Positions 24,401 through 33,716 of a stretch of 64,000 bases of DNA are shown here, one piece after another. Position numbers and translations under genes: made by a program. The DNA is from Atherinomorus stipes (taxonomy: Eukaryota; Chordata; Actinopteri; Atheriniformes; Atherinidae), in the NCBI GenBank assembly GCA_023101725.1, contig JALJCO010007852.1:434001-498000 (forward strand). Direction: 5' to 3'. The notes under the pieces are model-generated. The model was not told the origin of the DNA. It made no database searches and saw only the letters and a program-made list of their open reading frames with translations. Numbering within the stretch: position 1 is the first letter of the stretch; every line of letters starts with the position of its first letter.

Positions 24401-27101
24401 AGAAATGACTGGATCAGATTCATTCATCCGATATCCGATGTCTCGCTAATTAGTCAGTATCAGAGCCGATATCTGATCCGAGTATCGGAGCTCTAATTCC
24501 CACTGCCCGGCCCTGTGGCCCCCCCGTCATATCTCTGCTCTCAGCTACAACCTTCCTGTGGTTGTGAAACATTTCTCCTGCTCTTTGGTTGGCTTTGTGG
24601 TTGTTTTGCTGGGAAATGACAAAGCGCTCCTCCGTGTTCAGCGATTGCTGCTTGTTTGTGTGTTTGGTGCCGAGGCGAGAGCTGATGTGCTGACGAGTCC
24701 GCTGGAGCTGAGCTAAAATAAACAGATAAATAAATAAATAAGTAGCAAACCATAAAAATCCAAAAAACCAAAAACTGCACAGAAGCTGAAGGAAAAGTGT
24801 GGTGTGACTGTCTGCAGGTTTCCTGCTCTGATCAATAACACACTCATGATTAAAAGCAACAACCACCGCATTAGTTGTAGAGATAGACCAACTTTTATGT
24901 TGCCAGTGAGTCATGCCATCCATCATGTCTGCATGAGGAGGATCTGAAGCTCATAACCGTCACGGTTCCTCTGTTTGTTCCCGACACGCCGCCCAGATGC
25001 CTGTCAGGAGGAATATGTCGTGCATTTGAACAAAACCCTGATGTCTCGTGCAGGGAGGTCTTTCTCATGTGTTCTCACCATCACAGAAAACATACATGGT
25101 GTAATCCAGACCGCCGCGTATGCAGGCACGAGTGAATGAAAGCAGGCTGCTGTAGGAGAATATACGAAGCGGTTAGAACTTCTTTTTGATCAAGTTGTCA
25201 GTAATATTAAACGATCGAATAAATGAATGTACTTAAGCTGAATCAGCGGTGATGGTGAGGAGCACGGTCTGTGCACCTTCACTTTTGGACCGATAGGGGA
25301 AAAAAAACTTTTGGAAAATTCCTTTTTTTGGTTGATAAATATTTCAAATGAAAAAAGAAATGATTTGTAAACATTTTAAGGTGGAGGTAAAGTAGAAACA
25401 ATCTGTCTTGTCCATTTTACACTCAGAGTTTCTCTCGCTTTCCATTTTTTTCTTCATTTTTGCTGTTATGATGAAGACTTTGATGATCTTCATGATCCAA
25501 ACTCATCATGTGAGGAAACCAGTTTCAGTTTCTGGTTACCATAACGACCTCAGATCAGCAATAATCCACCTTTCAGCAGTTCCAGTGTAAAATAGTGTCA
25601 TTTGCAACTGAAATGATCGTTTATTGTTTGAAATATTTATCAACCAAAAAAGGGGAATTTCCAAAAGTTTTTTTAAATTTTTTTTTTATTTGAAAGGAAC
25701 AAAAGTAAAAGTTGTAGACACGAACGTGCAGGTTAATGTTGTGATGATGATTTTAAATCCTGTTGGTGTCGTGTGACTCCTCCCCCTCACGTTACGGGGC
25801 ATCGCTGTGTTTAAAACCAGCAGCTGCAGCGTGACAGACGTCTGTGGGACGTTAAAACTCACCCAGACCTGCAAAGCCTGAACAATCCGGAGCTCATCAG
25901 TTACTTAAAGCAAGATTTACTTGAAATCTTCACATGTTGGAAAATGACAACCAAAATTTTGTGAAGTGTCTTCTAGTTTATGTGGAATTTATCAAGTTTC
26001 TCTCACAAACTCATATTTTTACAGCATATTCATCAAGTACAAACTAAAAAAATTTCCAGTAAATTAACACTAAAGTTAACAAAAACGTATTTTTTAAGGG
26101 AACGAGTTTGTTGGACGTCCCAAAAAGCTGGTGATGGAGATGGTTCTCTTCAGGTCACAGATGTAACCATTTAACTGCCAGCAGATTATTCAGGGATGGA
26201 TTCTAGAAAATGAAGCCAGAAAAATGATTTTGGCCTGATAATCCTCCTGAGACCCGATCCGTAGTTTGACTTGTGTCCAGATTTCTGCGAGCTATTATGG
26301 TGTTTGGAGAAAAACCAATGAATGTCATTTTAAAACATGTATTAATGTATATTTTTATAATTGTTATTATTATTGATATTTAATGATACAGTCATCCTCA
26401 AAATGTTTCATACCCTCCACTTTAAAAAAAGGCTCAATTCACAATAGTAACTCAAATAAAAAGAAACTAAAGAAGCTAATAATAAATAAGAGTTTACTCA
26501 GTTATAATTTAGTGAAATGAAATATTGTTTTTGCATTATGGTTGGAAATAATAATTTTTTAAATTATTATTAAATCAGACACATTAGAGCACCTTTCCCA
26601 TGAACTGTGGACCAAAATACCTGTCAACAGGTGCAGACGTCTGATTGGACGTTACAGAAAACACCTGATTGCAGTGATTGGCTCAAAGTGTTGCTCAACA
26701 AAATTTTAACTTCAGAGCCCCAATTTGCTTGTTTACTTGTAATTTTTTTGTGTTTGTTTTTGGTATTTCTTTCAAACCAAAATTTAAAATCAATGTCATA
26801 ATTTTCATAGAATTTTTATTTATTTTTACATTTGTCAATTTCATCTTATTTCACAGACAGATGATTTTTTCCTTCCTTAATTTAAGGGTATGAATGATTT
26901 TGAGGACGACTGTATATGTTGAAGATATAAATACTATTCTAAATTTTAAAAAAAAATCTGTTCTGACATCATCAGATGGCAGTGAAAGTGTCCATGTTTG
27001 TGTGCAACAGCTTCCAGATACACAGAATTTAGTATAATGGTGCAGACAACCAAAAATGTGACGTCATATGTGGACATCAAGTCATAGGAGGCTACATCCA
27101 G

Positions 27102-27135
<34 letters not shown>

Positions 27136-27719
27136 GTGTGTGTGTGTGTGTATATATATTTTAGTTAATATATTTTACTGTGAAATGTGAAATAAAAGAG
27201 GAATTTGAGATGTAAAACGTATAGTTCATAAAGTTAATACATATTCAGCACAGACACATTTTTCTATAAGCAGTGGAAACAGATTCAATAAATAAGAGTG
27301 GAGAGTTTTTTATGGATTATCCAGATCTATATCTCCATATCTGAGGAAATTAGACTTCCTGCTCCCCACCTTCTCACGGTGAACCGTTTCACTCATCCTG
27401 AGTTAACGTTGCGGTTTTGTTTCTGCAGGTCTGGTTCCAAAACGCCCGGGCGAAGTTCAGGAGGAACCTGCTCCGGCAGGAGAGCACCGGGGTGGACAAG
27501 GCGTCCGACGGCTCCACGTTGCAAGGTGGGACGCCTTCGGGCCCGGCGTCGGAGATCTCCAACGCCTCCATGAGCCCCTCCAGCACCCCCACCACCCTAA
27601 CGGACTTGACCAACCCCACCATGCCCACCGTCACCTCTGTCCTCACCTCAGTGCCAGGCGGCATGGACGTCCACGAGTGCCGGAGCCCGTCACAGACCAC
27701 GCTGACCAGCCTCTTCTGA
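14703..27719 (+). CDS. lhx2: lhx2-like LIM-homeodomain transcription factor, complete gene in five coding exons
   Basis: Nuclear DNA-binding regulator of the Apterous group; LHX2 acts in forebrain, eye, limb/fin, hair-follicle and blood-progenitor development and partners with LDB1/CLIM cofactors through its LIM domains (family knowledge). Joining 14703-14885, 16206-16408, 17060-17430, 20944-21149 and 27429-27719 gives 1254 nt, 417 residues plus TGA, with every junction GT-AG and in frame. Domains: LIM1 about residues 74-127, LIM2 about 136-190, basic linker with GRPRKRK, homeodomain 276-335 (WFQNARAKF at 323-331), tail ending SPSQTTLTSLF. Human LHX2 is about 406 residues, so length fits. The AISSAID motif after the N-terminal MLFHG segment, and the TPSGPASE and PTTLTDLT tail motifs, favour LHX2 over LHX9. 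Teleosts can keep lhx2a and lhx2b; the sequence alone does not say which this is. No other coding gene is seen nearby. Confidence 0.96.
14886..16205 (+). other. lhx2: lhx2 intron 1 (1320 bp)
   Basis: Bounded by GTAAG at 14886 and CACAG ending at 16205, phase 0. It holds AT-rich sequence without an obvious transposon. A stretch near 15600-15850 contains a CAATCAGCTGATT palindrome-like E-box and is free of simple repeats, but I cannot show that it is functional. Confidence 0.9.
16206..16408 (+). CDS. lhx2: lhx2 coding exon 2 (LIM domain 1)
   Basis: Encodes residues 62-128 plus two bases of codon 129. LIM1 begins at CAGCG (Cys74, Cys77) and runs through WHMRCLKCCECK to the second zinc knuckle at CFSKDGSIYCKEDYY, with the expected Cys/His/Asp ligands in order. 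LIM domains bind LDB1 and other proteins rather than DNA. The residue after the second knuckle glycine is Arg (CAGCGRKIADRYY), where LHX2 and LHX9 usually have Gly. It is not a zinc ligand. The donor GTAGG begins at 16409. Confidence 0.97.
16409..17059 (+). other. lhx2: lhx2 intron 2 (651 bp)
   Basis: GT at 16409, CCGCAG ending at 17059, phase 2. It contains A-rich stretches (about 16715-16756) and two C-rich tracts (about 16792-16822 and 16958-16978), but no recognised mobile element. Confidence 0.9.
17060..17430 (+). CDS. lhx2: lhx2 coding exon 3 (LIM domain 2 and linker)
   Basis: Completes Arg129 and encodes residues 130-252 plus one base of codon 253. LIM2 starts CARCHLGISASEM (Cys136, Cys139) and continues through NCFTCTTC and HFGMKDSLVYCRLHF. 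The linker carries GVGTVQKGRPRKRKSPGPGA, a basic stretch that could serve in nuclear import. Mammalian LHX2 has an alanine run in this linker; here it is replaced by a short non-repetitive VVPHKGLGPANT-type sequence, as expected for fish. The donor at 17431 is GTAAG, and read-through would add only six residues before a stop at 17448. Confidence 0.97.
18068..18090. repeat. G homopolymer in intron 3
   Basis: About 21 consecutive G. Such runs are error-prone, so the length is unreliable. Confidence 0.9.
18294..18400. repeat. poly-C and double (CA)n microsatellite
   Basis: A C run at about 18294-18308, a CA repeat to about 18350, a short spacer, then another CA repeat at 18372-18400. Confidence 0.95.
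20038..20463. mobile_element. hAT-like MITE, second copy of the 4976-5809 family
   Basis: Ends TAGGGCCGGGCGATATAT and GGTCCATATTGCGCAGCACCA. Flanks GGTCTGGT at 20030-20037 and GGTCTCCT at 20464-20471 match at six of eight bases. It lies inside lhx2 intron 3. Confidence 0.72.
20617..20640. repeat. (GAT)n microsatellite
   Basis: Seven to eight GAT units. Confidence 0.9.
20870..20901. repeat. (CTG)n(ATG)n run just upstream of exon 4
   Basis: Trinucleotide runs about 45-75 bp before the exon 4 acceptor. Confidence 0.9.
20944..21149 (+). CDS. lhx2: lhx2 coding exon 4 (homeodomain helices 1-2 and start of helix 3)
   Basis: Completes Ala253 and encodes residues 254-321. The homeodomain starts about Thr276 (TKRMRTSFKHHQLRTMKSYF) and the exon stops after Gln321, homeodomain position 46. 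Splitting the homeobox between codons 46 and 47 is a position shared by many homeobox genes. The sequence is identical in type to LHX2/LHX9, the most conserved part of the protein. If intron 4 were retained, the frame would run another 35 residues to TAA at 21255-21257, giving a protein with no recognition-helix core. Confidence 0.98.
21590..22085. promoter_or_regulatory. candidate intronic regulatory element in intron 4
   Basis: Non-repetitive block containing GCTTTAATTAACGCTTG at about 21593, GATGATAATGAGTGG near 21950-21964 and GGTCAATTAGCATTTTTTC near 22001-22019. It is the only long transposon-free part of intron 4. Functional status is inferred. Confidence 0.35.
22658..23822. mobile_element. 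GGATGCAC/GTGCATCC element, second copy, with SINE insertion
   Basis: Shares TATGCCGATATTTTAAAACTC and, near the other end, TTAGACTTTAGAAACAGCGG with the copy at 1042-1814. Its interior differs because other repeats have entered, including a GTACAAATTTGTACT-type palindromic repeat near 23090-23220. Confidence 0.62.
23257..23480 (+). mobile_element. tRNA-derived SINE
   Basis: GTGGCGTGGTGGTTAGCACC matches a pol III A-box region and GGTTGATTCCCGGC a decayed B-box. The body (GTGTGGAGTTTGCATGTGAG) and the tail with GACCTGTCCAGGTGTAACC and CTCTCACCTGATAATATG are of a SINE type common in teleosts. Confidence 0.72.
23956..24364. mobile_element. hAT-like non-autonomous element (409 bp)
   Basis: Ends CACTGCAAAAACGCAAATC and GGAGTTTTTGCAGTG are inverted, and subterminal AAGTATATTTT matches AAATATACTTGG. 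Flanks TCACTGTA (23948-23955) and CAACTGTA (24365-24372) agree at six of eight positions. Confidence 0.72.
25307..25668. repeat. inverted-repeat element (probable MITE)
   Basis: Left arm ACTTTTGGAAAATTCC and TTGGTTGATAAATATTTCAA; right arm TTGAAATATTTATCAACC and GGGGAATTTCCAAAAGT. Arms of about 40 bp are separated by 0.28 kb of unique sequence. Confidence 0.65.
26389..26912. mobile_element. Tc1/mariner-like MITE family A, copy 1 (524 bp)
   Basis: Starts CAGTCATCCTCAAAATGTTTC and ends TTTGAGGACGACTG, inverted, with TA at 26387-26388 and 26913-26914. The shared core has CATTAGAGCACCTTTCCC, CTGATTGGACGTTACAGAAA and TTCATAGAATTTTTATTTAT. No transposase. The TA duplication and CAGT end fit Tc1/mariner. 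Confidence 0.85.
27104..27160. repeat. (TA)n(TG)n microsatellite in intron 4
   Basis: Compound dinucleotide repeat about 270 bp before exon 5. Confidence 0.95.
27429..27719 (+). CDS. lhx2: lhx2 coding exon 5 (recognition helix and C-terminal tail)
   Basis: Encodes residues 322-417 and TGA at 27717-27719. It opens with VWFQNARAKFRRNLLRQE, giving Trp48, Phe49, Gln50 and Asn51 of the homeodomain; Gln50 is the usual specificity residue for TAATTA-type sites. The tail is rich in Ser, Thr and Pro and carries the TPSGPASEISNAS, PTTLTDLTNPT and SPSQTTLTSLF blocks shared across LHX2 and LHX9 proteins. Confidence 0.98.
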   Translation, partial: VWFQNARAKFRRNLLRQESTGVDKASDGSTLQGGTPSGPASEISNASMSPSSTPTTLTDLTNPTMPTVTSVLTSVPGGMDVHECRSPSQTTLTSLF

Positions 27720-28170
27720 TGCTCGGAGCTCTAACCCCGCCCCCTCTGACTCTCACCTCCCGTCACACACACACACACACACACACACACCCAAACCCCC
27801 TCTGGATCTAAAACTGAGCACTGTTCACACCTTCGGACTTTCACCGGATTAGAAGAGAAGGAAAGAAATGAAAGGAAACTTCTGAGTCTATTAGAGGCTG
27901 TTCGCTCACCGATGGAACAGTTGTTGTTATTTTGATGTTGTCTTGTTGAGAATTCAGGAGACTTGATTTGCATTTTTCAATGTTTACAGAGAGACTGCTG
28001 AGGAAAAAACTGCTTCTTTTTTTGGGGAAATTCATTTTTTTCCAGCACAGTATTTATGTTGTTGTACAAGAGTCACTGTTAGAAGGATTGTAAAAATTTC
28101 TTTCTTTTTTCTTTTCTCTTTTTTTTTTCATTTTTGGAAATCTGAGATTAAACACAGGTTACAATATCCT
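27720..28170 (+). other. lhx2: lhx2 3'UTR (minimum extent)
   Basis: Follows the stop codon. It contains a CA repeat at 27765-27790, T-rich tracts, and an ATTAAA polyadenylation-type hexamer at 28147-28152. A further ATTAAA occurs near 28367. The stretch around 28050-28090 is non-repetitive and may be conserved. The true cleavage site is not visible. Confidence 0.5.
27765..27790. repeat. (CA)n in the lhx2 3'UTR
   Basis: About 13 units directly after the coding region. Confidence 0.92.
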
Positions 28171-28610
28171 ACGCCTGCCACGTGCCTTCCAGTCCATTTA
28201 TCTTCTCTGCTGCTCTCAAAAGTCCATCACACGTGAATGATGTGACTCAGAGGAAAACAGGAAGGGCAAATTGGGTGTACGCGTGTGCGTGTGCATGTGT
28301 GTGTGTTCAGCTTTACTCCTGTTTCTGCTTGTGTGTCTGTGCAGAAGTCCACAATCTGCTGTGCTTTAATTAAAAACACAGATAGATGGGACGGAGACTA
28401 GTTATTGTTGTTGACTGAAGCTACAGTAATTTAGAGTTTCTTTCAAACTTTACTATTTATATGAGGACAAAATCTTTAAACTTCGCATCCTGATTGGACG
28501 TTTTCGTCCATTGCAGTTTGCCATCCATTGGTTACATAAGAAAATCCCAAAATATTTGGTTCACTTTACTCTTTAAGACACCGCTGTCATTCTCCGGCCT
28601 CTGACACATA

Positions 28611-29137
28611 CAGTCGTCCTCAAAATTATTCAAACCCTCCATTTAAAGAAAAGGCTAAATTGACAAAAGTAACAGAAATAAAATGAAACTAAATAAACTA
28701 ATAATAAATTAAAAAATCACAAAATTATAATTTAGCAAAATGAAATATTGCTTTTGTAGTGTGGTTGAAAATAATAATAAAAAAAACAACCAAACAAAAT
28801 TGTCCCAGACACATTAGAGCACCTTTTTCCATGAATGGTGGATCAACATACCTGTCAGCAGGTGCAGACATCTGATTGGACGTTACAGAAAAAACATGAT
28901 TGCAGTGATTGCCTCAAAGTGTTGCTCAACATAGTTTTAGCTTCAGAGCCCCATTGTGGTTGTTTAATTTTTTGTGTGTTTGTTTTGAATAGTTTTGTTG
29001 AACCACAATTCAAAATTAATGTCATGATTTTCATAGAATTTTTATTCATTATTATTTTTGGCAATTTCAACTTATTTCACTGACAGCTGATTATTTTTGT
29101 TCTTTAATTGGAGGGTATGAATAATGTTGAGGACGAT
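28611..29137. mobile_element. Tc1/mariner-like MITE family A, copy 2
   Basis: Starts CAGTCGTCCTCAAAATTATTC after TA at 28609-28610. The right end GGGTATGAATAATGTTGAGG then ACGATATG is decayed. The core matches the copy at 26389. It lies about 0.9 kb after the lhx2 stop codon. Confidence 0.83.
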
Positions 29138-29236
29138 ATGAGGATCCCAATTTCCAAACCTGAGGGCTAAAACACACATTAAGGATTTAAAGCTAACAGC
29201 TTTTTGTAAAGATTATCAATGACAACTTACATGTTA

Positions 29237-29840
29237 TAAATATGTCCGACATTATCGGCCACCGATATTATCGGCTGATAATGGCATTAAAATGTAATAT
29301 CAGAAAATATCGGTATCGGTTTTTTGGGCCGATATATTGAAAAATGAAATCTTGCAAGAATTCAATAGTAAAATCTTGTTCCATTAGCAGCGGTCAAGCA
29401 TGTAGAAAAAAAAGTCCCTGTTATTGTGGAAGAACTTCATTTCCCAGCATTCCTTTCAGAGTCATGTGACTACGGTGCAGCTGCTGCTGCTACAGACTGA
29501 CTTGCTTTGAAACTACTTGTCTGGTTTTAAGTTGTTGGTTAAGTTACCAAGTTGTCAGACACATTATATTAGCCACATGTTGGCTAATACCTGCTAGCAT
29601 CTGATATCTGGCAGCCAGATGTCCAAAATGAACTCCTCTGAACAAGTTAAGGCTATTTTGGGATCTTTGTTCTCGGAGCAGAATATAGTTTTATCTCTCA
29701 AAATATGAGAGATACAACCTCACAGTTGTCTGCATATATCTGTGTTGGTTGATATCAGATATCGGAATTTAAGAGTAGACAATATCGGTACATCAGATAT
29801 CAGTAAAAAAAAAAGAGAAAAAAACTATATTGAACATCCC
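29237..29840. mobile_element. probable TIR element with GCCGATAT-type sequence
   Basis: TTATCGGCCACCGATATTATC near the left and GGTACATCAGATATCAGT then AACATCCCTTG near the right. It resembles, but does not match closely, the elements at 1042 and 22658. Boundaries approximate. Confidence 0.4.
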
Positions 29841-30634
29841 TTGTTATAAGTATGTTGGATAAAGACTGCTGCTTTCACGCAGCGTTAATCAGGTTAATCA
29901 TCTGCATCACATTCAAGCAGAGCAAACTCTGCTTAGCCTGGTTCACCAGCCTGACCAACGGCATGTATGAGACACACGGCCGTGTATACATGGCGATAGT
30001 CAGGCTGGTGTACCAGGCTAAACTTTTCTTGTCCTGGTTGGAGAATAACTCTGATCCAAGTCAGAAATCCCGTTTGAATCTTTACATTGTTTGAAGAAAT
30101 CTGTCCTTTAGCAGTGACATGATTGCATGTGCCATTCTCTCGCTCGCTGGGATACTCTGACATGTGGAGGTGGATGTTTGTGTGATGGGGAAGCTCATGC
30201 TGTGAAGAGCTCCGGGTGAAGTCCACCGATCCGTCCCAGTCTGCTGGAACTAGCCTTTTTATGCTGGTCTGCTTCTGCACGTCACTGTGCACGAGACTGT
30301 GACTCTCAGCTCTGGAGGAAATATAAACTTTATTAATTACATCATTTCCAGACATAAAAAGATGAATTAATTCATCTATCACACATACTCACTTAAGTCT
30401 ACTCAGGCTGGGGCCCTGGGAGGCAGGAAGACCATGATTCAAAATGAATTGTTTCTTTAAATTTGACTTGTTCCTCATTCTGTTATTTGTACTCATCTCT
30501 GATATGTCACATATACTCTCATGGGTACAAGGGACTGTGCTGCAGTGACGCCTCCCCATTAGAGGAATATCAGCCATCTCCTCATACCTCATTCCTGCCA
30601 GAAAACATCACCCAAAAAAAAAAAGAAAAAATGA

Positions 30635-30647
30635 ATTTTTTTTAAAT

Positions 30648-30675
<28 letters not shown>
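30635..30675. repeat. A-rich homopolymer tract
   Basis: Interrupted A run of about 35 bp, with further A/T runs on either side (30608-30725). Confidence 0.9.
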
Positions 30676-30678
<3 letters not shown>

Positions 30679-30751
30679 AAAAAAACATAATTGACCTTCC
30701 GGGGGGGATAAAAAAATTTTTTTTTCCTTCTCATACCTCACGCTAGGTGTA

Positions 30752-31264
30752 CAGTTGTCCTCAAAATTATTCATCCCTCCAATTAAAAAATGCAAAATTC
30801 ACAATAGTATTTCATAAAACAAGTAACTAAAGAAACTAAAAATAAATAAAAATTTACAAAATTTTAATTTAGTGAAATGAAAAATTGCTTTTGAATTGTG
30901 CTTTAAAACAATAATAAAAAAAACAAATAAGCAAAACTGTCCCAGACAAATTAAAGCACATTGCTCATTAAAAATGAGTTAAAATACCTGTCAACAGGTG
31001 TAGAAGTCTTTTTTAATGTTACAGTGATTGCAACCTCAAAGTGTAGCTCAGCAAAATTTTAGCTTCAGAGCCCCATCACGCTTGTTTACTTGTTTTATTT
31101 TGTGTTTGTTTTTAGTATTTCTTTCAAACCACAATTCAAAATCAATGTCATGATTTTCATAGAAGTGTTATTTAAAATTACTTTTGTCTATTTCAACTTA
31201 TTCCACTGACAGCTGATACTTTCCTTCTTTAATTTGAGGGTATGAATAATTTTGAGGACAACTG
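30752..31264. mobile_element. Tc1/mariner-like MITE family A, copy 3
   Basis: Starts CAGTTGTCCTCAAAATTATTC and ends TTTTGAGGACAACTG; TA flanks at 30750-30751 and 31265-31266. Both termini are complete and carry the compensated change GTTGTCC/GGACAAC, so this copy's ends agree with each other. Confidence 0.87.
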
Positions 31265-31589
31265 TATAAATTCAGTTTTTCCTGCAATTCTGCTTCTTTC
31301 ATCCTGATATTTCCATCCTGGCTTGCAAAGACAAACCTAGTTAATATTGTTTTCTATTTTAAAAAGATATTTCATCCATTTTTAAGGCATTGAGGGAGCA
31401 GAAAGGATTCTGAGGTGTAATGAATGTGTGCATCACACACCTATCAGAGGTGGAGATGTTTGTTAGAGACTGATGGAAGCAATTTCTTCTCCTCCTCCTT
31501 TTAGTCTTGGCAGACATAACAGAAGAAAACAGCCAAATATTTGCAAACACATTATAAAACAAGAAAAAAATAACTAATCGTATCCGAGC

Positions 31590-31920
31590 ACTGAGGTTTT
31601 CATTAAGGACTTCAGTGAAAACTGGATTTACTCCACACAAAGTGTGTATTGAACAGCAATCAGGGCCTCGTGTGCCAGACCCAAGGCTCAACGTATTATC
31701 TAAGGCTCATTTCTCACTGGTTGATGTGCAGATGCAGACAGGAATAAAAGTTAAATCTGACTATATTGTTTCGTGGCTGCTGCACAAAGCTCCAGCCACA
31801 CTTAATCTACATTTTGTATTGCTTAGAACAGCCAAGAATGATTTTAATGGGCAAAAAGTAGGAAAAGAAAATGTTTCTGTCACACAGGTGTTCAACTTTA
31901 AGGCTGCTCAGTGCTGAAAA
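31590..31920. promoter_or_regulatory. candidate downstream regulatory block
   Basis: Non-repetitive sequence with balanced composition; a 100-codon frame through it (31615-31917) looks fortuitous. Includes TTTTCATTAAGGACTTC and AATGATTTTAATGGGC. Assigned by texture only. Confidence 0.25.
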
Positions 31921-32639
31921 GTGAGCATTCACATAAGGATAGCAAGCTGTAATGGTCACAGACTTGACAGTGTGTATGAAGATGAATGTACAGTAAGTGA
32001 TGTTGGTAGATAGAAGGGAAGCCTTTTCTTTTACATAAGTGAATCCAGGTGCCTGTTGTCTAATAATTCACCCCTGGAGGAAGCGTGCAGCAAACCACAT
32101 TTCAAAATTTAGTAAACACTTTTATTCATGCTCATTTCACACAGCAGAGTTATGTCATGCATCACAGCAGGACGTGTGCGCCTGTGCATGCGCTGCGACT
32201 ACTGTCTGCGGTTATTACGTTACATTATTTCAGAACTGCTTTCCCACAAATACAGCATAAAAAAAATCCTTAAAAAAAAAAAGAGAAAAACTTAACTTCC
32301 ACAGTCACTTTAAATGAGCATCTGTGCCAAAGCTGAGAGTGATAGTTGCTGGCAGCCGTCCTGAAAGCATAATCATTAAAACAAAATCTGTTTCCATGAG
32401 CAGCTTTTCTTCACTCTGCTGGAGCAAATTGTGCTCAATTTTCTCATCAGCAGTGGTTTGTATCATAAAGGTAGAAAGATTTTTCCACTTAAAAATGTAC
32501 GCTATATTTCCACAGTGGAAGTTAAACAAGGTGGTGGTGGAGGGACAAGCCTGGGAAACAGCAGTCTGTACACTTTGTAAGCAAAACATGAATTATGAAA
32601 AACAGACCTTAACTTCCCCTGCAGTGCATAATTAGAAAT

Positions 32640-33430
32640 GGGTGCACATAAAAAAGAAGAAGAGAGGAGTCCCTTGCAGCGTGCAGACTTGGTAATTATC
32701 TCTGCGCTGGTGTGAAGAGTTTGAGGACATGATCAGGGACAAAACAACCCGCAAGCCATGAAGCATGCTTGTCTTTTGTCCATCGTGCTGACCACGTCCT
32801 TACCTACAGCTCTGCCTGCAAGATGAGAATATATACATGTGTGTGTGAGAGGGAGAGCTCTAATTCCAGGAAATCATTGAGGTCAAGCAAACATATGGAT
32901 GCCTCGGCCAAGCTTGGCTGAAACTACATGTGAGTGTGTGATATAAGGACAAAACATGAATCAGGCTATAAATTCCCAGTGTTGGAATAAAAGGCTTTTG
33001 GCTGCCTGCCTCATATTAATGTGCGACGTGAATTTGATCCAATGATTACGGGGTAACAAAGAGCCACGGCGAGCATCAGAGAGAAGGAACACAACAGGCT
33101 CATAACCCAACTTTTACTGCGTGTTAATGGATGCTTGTGTTTTTATTTTCCCAGAAATTGTTATTGTAAGGGCAATAAACTGGGTATCGGGGATTTTCCA
33201 GAGCAGCTGGGGATGATTCAACAGCTTTTTAGTGATTTTTATCGAAAAAACACAAGTGATACAGCGAAATTCCCAGCTAAGCTTAAAGCATATGATGTGA
33301 CAAAAGTGCCTGCACGTTGAATTAACCAGGGTGATCATTTTAAAACCACAAATTACCATTAATTATCCATGTAAGGAAAATTAGCATGTGAATTGAGTGA
33401 TGTGCTATTAATTATCTATTTAGGCTAAAA
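32640..33430. promoter_or_regulatory. candidate downstream enhancer with paired TTAATTAT sites
   Basis: TTAATTAT occurs at 33359-33366 and 33408-33415, with GGAAAATTAGCATGTG between and TTGAATTAACC at about 33318. Earlier, GGTAATTATCTC lies near 32691. These match the consensus of LIM-homeodomain proteins. No transposon hallmark. Confidence 0.42.
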
Positions 33431-33716
33431 AAAAACCCCAACATTTTTAAATTCAGTTTTAATTCCAGTCGTACCTGTTTAAATAGTGAGCTCATGAATA
33501 CAGCTCATTGTCTATCTGTGTGACAGGTCTGAACACAAAGTCCTGTTCCATGCAATGAGCTGAAGATATAAGGGGAAAAATGCCACTCAGACAAGCAAAA
33601 GACCCAAATGGTACAGAGCTGAACATGGATAATTAATGCATTAATGACTGTTATTTGTCATACTCACATTTCTACACAGCTTTTCTCTTTGATAAACCTG
33701 GTGGTCTGAATGCCTG

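Larger units (their letters stand above)
22502..24497. mobile_element. outer TIR element holding three further insertions
   Basis: Left edge has CATGCACCGATCCAG, TTATCCGATTCCGATCCGAT; right edge has TCAGAGCCGATATCTGATCC then GAGTATCGGAGCTCT, roughly inverted. Inside lie a GCCGATAT-family element (22658-23822), a SINE (23257-23480) and a hAT-like element (23956-24364). Confidence 0.5.
21150..27428 (+). other. lhx2: lhx2 intron 4 (6.3 kb, transposon-rich)
   Basis: Splits the homeobox. Donor GTAAC at 21150, acceptor TTCTGCAG ending at 27428, phase 0. The first 1.2 kb is free of recognisable transposons and contains a candidate regulatory block (21590-22085). The remainder is packed with nested elements: an outer element about 22502-24497, a SINE, an inverted-repeat element at 25307-25668 and a Tc1-like MITE at 26389-26912, then a TA/TG microsatellite. 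Confidence 0.92.
31266..33716. other. 2.4 kb transposon-poor island downstream of lhx2
   Basis: Flanked on both sides by MITE family A, yet no recognised element lies within. No convincing coding frame. It includes two candidate regulatory blocks (31590-31920 and 32640-33430). A pA tract lies at 32270-32283. Confidence 0.5.

Noticed and set aside
24450..24926. 158-residue minus-strand frame in intron 4
   Set aside because: No family match; it begins in intronic sequence and runs into repeat sequence antisense to lhx2.
29933..30382. 149-residue minus-strand frame downstream of lhx2
   Set aside because: No recognisable motif, no exon-like boundaries; adjacent to transposon-derived sequence.
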